From an uncultured Porphyromonas sp. (GTDB lineage Bacteria; Bacteroidota; Bacteroidia; Bacteroidales; Porphyromonadaceae): a DNA stretch of 6,808 nucleotides. Of the stretch, positions 1 to 6,100 are shown piece by piece. Under the pieces are notes generated by a model. It worked only from the letters and a program-made list of their open reading frames with translations. It had not been told where the DNA came from and did not search any database. Numbering within the stretch: position 1 is the first letter of the stretch; the number at the start of each line of letters is the position of its first letter. The stretch lies in NCBI RefSeq assembly GCF_947254915.1, contig NZ_CAMYEZ010000117.1, positions 1 to 6,808 on the forward strand, read 5' to 3'. The position numbers were made by a program, and so were the translations under genes.

Positions 1-1
1 T

Positions 2-79
2 ATATTTAGCCATCCAGAGCTAATCGGGGAGCAGGCACGCTCCTACGGACTCCTCCTCTCCTTGACTTATCATATCTAA
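2..79 (+). CDS. C-terminal end of an outer-membrane beta-barrel protein (partial)
   Basis: An open frame enters from the left edge and ends at the TAA at 77-79, giving 25 residues that finish in ARSYGLLLSLTYHI. Alternating hydrophobic and polar residues with an aromatic residue near the very end are typical of the last beta-strand of outer-membrane barrels. The R-[ST]-[YF]-G-x-x-L-S-x-[TS]-Y pattern in particular resembles the C-termini of Bacteroidetes TonB-dependent receptors. That family call is an inference from a short tail; another barrel protein is possible. The stop lies 8 nt before the next ATG, which suggests co-transcription and possibly translational coupling with the LRR gene. 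The 5' part of the gene is outside the window. Confidence 0.6.
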   Translation: MFSHPELIGEQARSYGLLLSLTYHI

Positions 80-87
80 TTCCTTTT

Positions 88-150
88 ATGAATATCCTCA
101 AGCATTTATTCTTCCTTGCCTCTCTTGGCATAGCAACCTGCGCCACAGCT
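88..150 (+). other. Signal peptide of the LRR protein
   Basis: Residues 1-21 have a Lys at position 5, a hydrophobic core (LFFLASLGIA) and an A-x-A cleavage site, with Gln as the first mature residue (codon 151-153). The Cys at residue 18 lies in IATC, which lacks the usual small G/A/S before Cys, so signal peptidase I processing is more likely than lipoprotein processing. Confidence 0.85.
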
Positions 151-3018
151 CAAAGTACTGCAGAGTCCATAACTATAACTCCTACGGGACAGTATAGCGA
201 ACTCACTGGCTATATCTCTGGTGAGCAACTGTGGATTGATTTAAACGGCAATAGAACCCTTGACTCTGGCGAAGCTGTCCAGTCAGGTAAGAAGATGGTC
301 AAAGCATTGCAAAACAACCATTTCCCCTTGACAATCTATGGCAAGACGATAACAGAGCTGATACTACAAAACAGTGAGACCCCAGATCAAATCAAAGCCA
401 TTGATCTGACCGCAGCTCACTCTCTCACTAAGCTAAACCTCAGGGGAAACCCCATCGTTGGTGAGCTTAGTCTCCAGTCTTGTCCAAGCATTGCTGAGGT
501 CAATCTGAGAGAGACGATGCTAGAAGTGATCAATGCGACAGCTTGCTATTCGCTCACCCATCTATACGCCTCGGATAGTCCTAAGCTTCACAGCCTCCTC
601 CTCTCAGACTGTAATAGACTATCGTGGCTCGAAGCTGATCGATGCGCTCTCCAGAACCCGATACTCAAGGGAGCCATATCGCTTTCCTCCATTCATCTAG
701 ATGACAATGAACTGACGGAGCTAAATATCCCGATGGCTTGTTCCAATCTCAAGGTCGTTAGTGTATCCAACAATCCGAACCTAAAGGAGCTGTCAATCCG
801 TGCTCTCGCTACCGTGACTGGGCTCTACGCTTCTCGTTGTGGGCTTACTGCGATAGATCTCTCTCGAGGAGCTCTGCTAGAGAGCGTAGATCTCTCTTGC
901 AATGAGCTTCGCGAGCTTACCCTACATGTCAATCAGACACGTCTTAAGGAGCTTCGGATCTACCAAAACGACTTCTCGCTAGAGCGTATGAAGCAACTCG
1001 TATCTACACTCCCCGCAGATGATAAGTCTAGAGAGGAGAAGCGTCTCATAGCTATCAATACGCAGGGTATAACGCCTCGAGAAGCAAATGTCTGCTCTAA
1101 GAGTGTTGTCTCTCTAGCGAATAGTCTAGGATGGGATGTCTATGACTATCACGGTGGTGTAGAGCAGCTCTACGCAGGCTCTAGTGATCCAAAGATTGAC
1201 CCGACCAAAGAAGGGTTTATTATTACGACTCAGCAGCAACCTGGGGGAGAGCTCTCTCTTGACTTGAAGGGGAGCAATCTCTTTATAGATCTCAATGGCA
1301 ACAACCTCTGCGACCCTGGTGAGAGTCTCCAGGTGGGACATAATCGCATCACTCTCTCGGAGCGAAACATCGTAACCATCTACGGATCTGACATAACAGA
1401 GGTGCGTATCCCCAATGGTCAGCTAAAGGGTGTTGATCTTGCTCAGGCTCCTCATATAGAGTCTCTAGACCTTAGTCATAACTTACTGGAGTTTGTTGAC
1501 CTATCTGCGCAGCAACAGCTCAAAGAGCTAGATCTAAGTCACAACCGTCTGAGAAGTCTCCTCTTACCATTGAGAGCACCAATGAGCAAGCTTGCACTGG
1601 CCTTCAATCAAATCTCTTCGATAGAGCTACCCGCCTATCACGACCTGCAGGAGCTTTGGCTTAGCAACAATAGACTTACCGCCTTTAACCCGCTAGACCT
1701 TAAGTCGCTTCAAGAGCTACATGTCGAAGTCAATAAGATAGATCTCATAGCAATGCGAGAGCTAGTCTCACAGCTACCTACCAAGGCGACCTCAGAGACT
1801 AAGTGTAAGTTGTACGCAGTCGATACTACTGCTCCAGATGAGGGTAATCACATCTCCAAGAGTATGGTCACCTCTGCACGCTCCAAAGGCTGGTCAGTCT
1901 ACAATGGTCAGACAGCTAACTATGAGGGTGAGCCAGACCAAAAGCTCGGAGAGCATGCAGAGCGCATTGCCATAACTGTCAGCTCCGAGGATCCCACGCT
2001 ACTCTCATTCTTCCCTAAAGGCGAGGATTGCTGGGTTGACCTCAATGGCAACGATAGCTATGACCCAGGTGAAGAGATTGACGCAAGCACAGGACGTAAG
2101 CATCAGATTAGGGTCGTCAGTAAGCAGACCTTCACGCTGTATGGTCGGCAGATTACAGAGCTGCGGATCAATGACCAAGCACATGTCTCTAAGGTAGATG
2201 CCTCCGAGGCTCACTCGATAGAGCTACTATGGGTTCGAGACAACGACTTATCGGAGATCATACTGCCTAAAGGCAAGACACTCAAAAATCTAGATCTCTC
2301 CAATAATAAGCTCTCTGGAGATATAGACCTGCGTCCCTACACTGCTCTTGAGAAGCTATTTCTAGTCACCAACGCTTATCAGAGCGTTGCTGTGTCGGGG
2401 TTGCAGCAACTAAAGGTCCTGTCGCTGAGCGAGAACAAGCTCTCTACGATAGACCTTACAGATTGTGATAACCTGCAGGAACTGTACCTAGCGTCTAATC
2501 AGCTCACAAGCGTGGACTGTAGTCACCTCCACAAGCTGGAGACGCTTTCGGTCTTTAGAAATCAGATCAAGCGTCAAGCTATGCAGCAACTCATCGATGG
2601 ACTAAACGACATCGCTCCATCGTCAAAGATTCGCGGTAAAATCTTCAACGTCTCCTATGTCACCAGAGATGGTCAGCCGTCTCTAGAGGAGCACAACGAG
2701 CTGACGCCAGAGCAGATCAAGCTGGCAGAGCAGAAGCAGTGGACTGTCAATGGCTGGAAGGAGGGTGGTGGCGTCATCGTCATCACAGCTCTTCAAGAGT
2801 GTGCCACTCCATCAGAGGATGCCTTGACTTGGTTCCCGATAGAGAGTGGATGGGTCGTTGCTCCACAGCATCTAGATGGTACAACTATCCTCTCTGTCTT
2901 CTCACCCGAGGGGACACTGATATATAGAGGTCTTGCTAATCAAATCCTTGAGATACACACGCCACTTCATAAGGCTTTGCTAGTTTATGGAGATCAGCGC
3001 TATCTATTGATACGATGA
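88..3018 (+). CDS. Exported three-module leucine-rich repeat surface protein with T9SS-like C-terminal domain
   Basis: A complete 976-residue protein, probably delivered to the cell surface or secreted, with a likely role in protein-protein or host binding. Residues 1-21 form a Sec signal peptide, with predicted cleavage CATA|QS leaving Gln22 first. Three homologous modules follow (about 27-360, 376-612 and 625-893). Each opens with a beta-rich region carrying a [WF][IV]DLNGN....[SP]GE loop (51-62, 401-412, 651-662) and a T[IL]YG..ITE[LV] strand. LRRs of 21-22 residues come next: nine from about 115, five from 459 and six from 713. Each module closes with an M..L[VI]..L segment and a K.WTV/GW.VY-like strand. 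Residues about 905-976 resemble a type A T9SS sorting domain. The LRR style recalls internalin-like proteins of Porphyromonas, but the exact orthologue is not recognised. The ATG at 88 is the start that supplies the signal peptide; no Shine-Dalgarno is visible, as is usual in Bacteroidetes. The gene is intact. Confidence 0.93.
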   Translation: MNILKHLFFLASLGIATCATAQSTAESITITPTGQYSELTGYISGEQLWIDLNGNRTLDSGEAVQSGKKMVKALQNNHFPLTIYGKTITELILQNSETPDQIKAIDLTAAHSLTKLNLRGNPIVGELSLQSCPSIAEVNLRETMLEVINATACYSLTHLYASDSPKLHSLLLSDCNRLSWLEADRCALQNPILKGAISLSSIHLDDNELTELNIPMACSNLKVVSVSNNPNLKELSIRALATVTGLYASRCGLTAIDLSRGALLESVDLSCNELRELTLHVNQTRLKELRIYQNDFSLERMKQLVSTLPADDKSREEKRLIAINTQGITPREANVCSKSVVSLANSLGWDVYDYHGGVEQLYAGSSDPKIDPTKEGFIITTQQQPGGELSLDLKGSNLFIDLNGNNLCDPGESLQVGHNRITLSERNIVTIYGSDITEVRIPNGQLKGVDLAQAPHIESLDLSHNLLEFVDLSAQQQLKELDLSHNRLRSLLLPLRAPMSKLALAFNQISSIELPAYHDLQELWLSNNRLTAFNPLDLKSLQELHVEVNKIDLIAMRELVSQLPTKATSETKCKLYAVDTTAPDEGNHISKSMVTSARSKGWSVYNGQTANYEGEPDQKLGEHAERIAITVSSEDPTLLSFFPKGEDCWVDLNGNDSYDPGEEIDASTGRKHQIRVVSKQTFTLYGRQITELRINDQAHVSKVDASEAHSIELLWVRDNDLSEIILPKGKTLKNLDLSNNKLSGDIDLRPYTALEKLFLVTNAYQSVAVSGLQQLKVLSLSENKLSTIDLTDCDNLQELYLASNQLTSVDCSHLHKLETLSVFRNQIKRQAMQQLIDGLNDIAPSSKIRGKIFNVSYVTRDGQPSLEEHNELTPEQIKLAEQKQWTVNGWKEGGGVIVITALQECATPSEDALTWFPIESGWVVAPQHLDGTTILSVFSPEGTLIYRGLANQILEIHTPLHKALLVYGDQRYLLIR
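166..1167 (+). repeat. LRR module 1 (nine LRRs)
   Basis: Residues about 27-360 of the LRR protein. The leading beta region has WIDLNGNRTLDSGE at 49-62 and LTIYGKTITEL at 81-91. LRR core strands begin near residues 115, 137, 158, 180, 201, 223, 245, 266 and 288, with a spacing of 21-22. The module closes with the MKQLVSTLP segment (301-309) and the GWDVYDYHGG strand (348-357). This is the longest of the three modules and carries most of the cysteines, several at the same place in successive LRRs (132, 153, 175, 218). Confidence 0.85.
1213..1923 (+). repeat. LRR module 2 (five LRRs)
   Basis: Residues about 376-612. FIDLNGNNLCDPGE (399-412) and VTIYGSDITEV (429-439) are followed by LRR strands near 459, 480, 501, 522 and 543, spaced exactly 21 residues apart. 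The closing segment MRELVSQLP (556-564) and the GWSVYNG strand (601-607) match the other modules. The module is shorter than module 1 by about four LRRs, which fits repeat loss or gain after module duplication. Confidence 0.85.
1960..2766 (+). repeat. LRR module 3 (six LRRs)
   Basis: Residues about 625-893. WVDLNGNDSYDPGE (649-662) and FTLYGRQITEL (682-692) lead into LRR strands near 713, 734, 756, 777, 798 and 819. The module closes with MQQLIDGLN (832-840) and a QWTVNGW strand (884-890). It is followed directly by the C-terminal sorting-like domain. Confidence 0.83.
2800..3015 (+). other. T9SS-like C-terminal sorting domain of the LRR protein
   Basis: The last ~72 residues show the pattern of a type A (Por secretion tail) domain: a central ILSVFSPEGTLIYRG strand pair (934-948) comparable to the usual V.IY...G..V turn, then HKALLVYGDQRYLLIR (961-976), comparable to the closing G.Y.V.......K..VK strands. 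The common YPNP start motif is missing, with WFPIESGWVV (915-924) in its place, so the call rests on pattern rather than a signature motif. Confidence 0.65.
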
Positions 3019-3067
3019 GAGACTATAGACAACTATGTTATAACTTACATTTTAACAAATACAATCT
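3019..3067 (+). other. 49-nt spacer between the two surface-protein genes
   Basis: AT-rich spacer with no Shine-Dalgarno before the ATG at 3068; the A-rich stretch just upstream (AACAAATACAATCT) is typical of Bacteroidetes translation starts. It contains a short palindrome GTTATAAC (3037-3044) and a near match to the Bacteroidetes -7 element (TACATTTT, 3046-3053) but no correctly spaced -33 TTG and no stable hairpin with a T-run. Read-through from the LRR gene is therefore the simplest interpretation. Confidence 0.5.
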
Positions 3068-3145
3068 ATGACAAAACGAATACTTTACCCGATTGTCTTT
3101 GCTCTGCTTCTCCTCTTGGGAGGGTGGGGCAGTAAGGCAAGTGGT
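3068..3145 (+). other. Signal peptide of the InlB-repeat protein
   Basis: Residues 1-26: basic start (MTKR), hydrophobic core with five consecutive Leu (13-17), and an A-S-G cleavage site with Gln27 (codon 3146-3148) as the predicted first mature residue. There is no Cys, so it is not a lipoprotein. This supports ATG 3068 as the true start. Confidence 0.87.
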
Positions 3146-6100
3146 CAGTCTAGTGGAGCGACTTATGCCGTCCGCTACACCCTGCCCAAGGGTGTCTCTG
3201 ACCTAAGATGTGTTACCTACTTACCCTCTGAGGGCAAGGTGGTAGTGACCTCAGGGCGCAAGATCCCTGCTGGCACACAGCTCACCTTTACGGCAACTGT
3301 AGAGGCTGGCTATGAGATCGACCACTGGACGGTCAATGGTGAGCTCGCCCAGCATGAGCCTGAGGCCTATGGAGGTGCCAAGATAATGGAGATGGAGATG
3401 CCCGAAGAGGATATCGATGTCGTCATCGTGATGAAGGAGCCTGAGACACCTACAGATGAATGTACGGTTAGACTCACACCCTCTACGCCTGATGGAGGCA
3501 TGCTCAGTGCATACTATCTTGAGCGTAACCCATTTACAGGAGAGGAGGATGCGACCTACATCGATGATGGCGATCGGGTTCCTAAAAACACACAACTCAA
3601 GGCTACAGCCGTGCCAAACTCAGGCTATACCATAGGGCAGTGGTACCAGGATGGTGTCGCAATAGAAGGCTCTAAGGGAAGGGAGAGTGTGTCCGTAGTA
3701 GTCCGTGGCAATACTGAGATCAAGGTAGACTTCGAGTCTTCAGGACAGAGCTTTGAGGGGGTCGTCTTTACATTCCAAGAGGACACTCCCGAGGGCACCA
3801 TCACTGCCTATTACGAGGATGACAACTTCAATCACAAAGCCTTCCACTCGGGAGATAAAGTCCCTATGGGTAAGATGGCTTTCTTCACTGCTACCCCAAA
3901 AGCGGGTTACGAATTTGACTATTGGACCCTCAATGGGGAGAAGAGTCGCTTTCTGATGATTGTCGACGAGCACACCTGCAAGCTTTCTGCAGAAGACAAC
4001 GACACCATCGGAGCCGTCTTCAAGCGGACCGCTCCTGCAGGGCACAAGATTACGCTTACAGCTGGTGAGGGAGGTACGCTCCAGTGCTTCCTATCTACTG
4101 GTCCAGAGGTACAGTCTGGTAGCACTGTTGATGACGGTGTCGCTCTACGGATTGTTGCTAAGCCTAAGAGTGGCTACAAGACAGATCAGTGGACGATCAA
4201 TGGCGAGCCATTTGCAAAGGGCAAGGGTAAGAACACCATCATCCAAAAAGCTGACAAGGACCTCAATGTCGAGGTCTCCTTCCTCAAGGACATAAAGCTT
4301 TACACGGTCGAGTATGTCGCAGAGGCGGGTGGTACCATCAAGAGTGCCACATACTATGATCGTACTACTTACAACTACGTAGACTTCCAGAGTGGCAAGG
4401 AGCTACCCAAGGGCTCCGAAGTTGACATTGAGGTCGAGCCAAAGGCGGGCTATGTCGTAGACCTTTGGTATCTCAATGATCAGCCTATTGATGCCTCCAA
4501 GGGCAAAACTAGCCAAACCATCACGATCAGTGAGAATAGCAAGATCCGTATCACCTTTGCTACTAAGCCCAAGCAGACCGTAACGTACACTGCTAGCACT
4601 GGTGGTACCATCCAAGGTACTCTGCTAGGTACCGCCTTTGACTCTGGAGCTAAGCTCGACGAGGGTTCGTACATTATATTTACCGCTACACCCGATAAGG
4701 GGTATGAGGTTGATCAGTGGCGTATAGATGATGAGGTTGTCACGCGCTATGCTGGCAAGAAGGAGATACAGGAGCGCCTTGGCAATAAGCCTCTCAAGGT
4801 GGAGGTCTCCTTCAAGAAGATTCCAGTCACCTTCCCCGTTGTCTTCACTGCTGGTGAGGGTGGTACTATCGTAGCTACTGTAGCTGAGGGATCGGCTCAT
4901 AAGACCATTACGAGTGGTGATGCCCTCGTTCAGTACAGCCGAGTCACATTCACCGCAAAGCCAAAGAGTGGCTACCTCGTTGATCAGTGGACTGTCAATG
5001 ATCAGCCTCAACAATTCTTTGCAGGTAAACTAGAACTCACGCGCTCTGTTCGTGAGGCTCTCAAGGTACATGTAACCTTTAAGGAGGACAAGCCAGCTAA
5101 GCTCTGCACAATCAACTATACCAAGGAGAATGAGTGGGGTACGCTCGTCGCTTATTATGACACGCAAGCCTCTGGACGTATCAATGTCAAGCCTGGAGAT
5201 AAGGTAGAGGAGGGATATATGATCACCTTCCTAGCTACGCCTAAGGAGGGCTACACCATTGATCACTGGACATACAATGGTACCAAGACTCCTCACGTCA
5301 AGCCCGAGATGCTGACCGTTAAGGCAACGGAAGATATGACTGTCGCCGTGGTATGCAACAAGGCAAAGCTATGTACCGTAACCTTTGATGCCGTAAGTGA
5401 GGGTGGCAAGATGACCGCCTCTTACCTCAAGGACGAAGGGCTCAACGGCTACAAGGATGTCTACATCAACTCTGGCGATCAGGTGCCTGCAGGTACCGAA
5501 GTAACTTTTGTCGTGACACTCACTGAGGGCTACACGCTGGAGCATTGGCTCGTAAACAATACGAAAAAGGCCTGCGACAAATACAGTCCGAACCGCCTAC
5601 GCGAGCTTGTGATCAACGAAGATACAGAGGTTAAGGCCGTCTATAAGGCTCCTCAGAAGCCTCAGCATGCCGTCACCTTTACCGCTGGTGAGGGTGGTGC
5701 TATCGCTGCAACGGTTGGTACCGAGGCTAAGGCTATCCAGAGCAAGGATCAGGTAGAGCAGGGTGCAGTCATCACCTTTACCGCTACACCTAAGGAGGGC
5801 TATGAACTAGACCACTGGATGGTCAATGGCAAGCCTGCCGTCGCTGGTGCCGATACGAAGATTGAGGGCAATAAGCTCATCGTCACTCTAGGCGACCAGG
5901 ACCTCAAGGTCGAGGCCACCTTCAAGAAGCTACCCGTCACCTACGAGGTTACCTACTCTGCTGGTGAGGGAGGAGATATCGTCGGAGCTAATTACAATGG
6001 TCGCAAGGTCATACCTAGTGGTTCAAAAGTAAATGAGAATGTCTACATGCGCTTTACGGCGAAGCCAAACACAGCGCAGGGCTATAAGGTCGATCAGTGG

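Noticed and set aside
28..43. Inverted repeat GGAGC-6 nt-GCTCC near the left edge
   Set aside because: It lies inside the upstream coding frame, has only 5 pairs and no T-run, so it is most likely chance.
127..153. Possible lipoprotein signal (IATC) in the LRR protein
   Set aside because: The residue before Cys is Thr rather than Gly, Ala or Ser, while a good A-x-A|Q signal peptidase I site lies three residues later.
3036..3057. Possible hairpin TGTTA...TAACA and -7-like TACATTTT in the intergenic spacer
   Set aside because: The stem is only 5 AT-rich pairs with a 12-nt loop and no following T-run, and no TTG element occurs at the right distance for a Bacteroidetes promoter.
3251..3595. Minus-strand open frame of 114 codons
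   Set aside because: It lies wholly inside the InlB-repeat gene, lacks recognisable domains or a plausible start context, and is explained by the codon bias of the sense strand.
3960..4295. Plus-strand frame of 111 codons overlapping the repeat gene
   Set aside because: Its Ser/Arg/Leu-rich composition is that of an out-of-frame shadow, and the overlapping repeat frame is clearly the coding one.
4625..5014. Minus-strand open frame of 129 codons over repeats R6-R7
   Set aside because: It is antisense to conserved coding repeats; similar antisense frames recur over other units (for example 3740-4045 and 6023-6331), as expected from repeated codon patterns and not from real genes.
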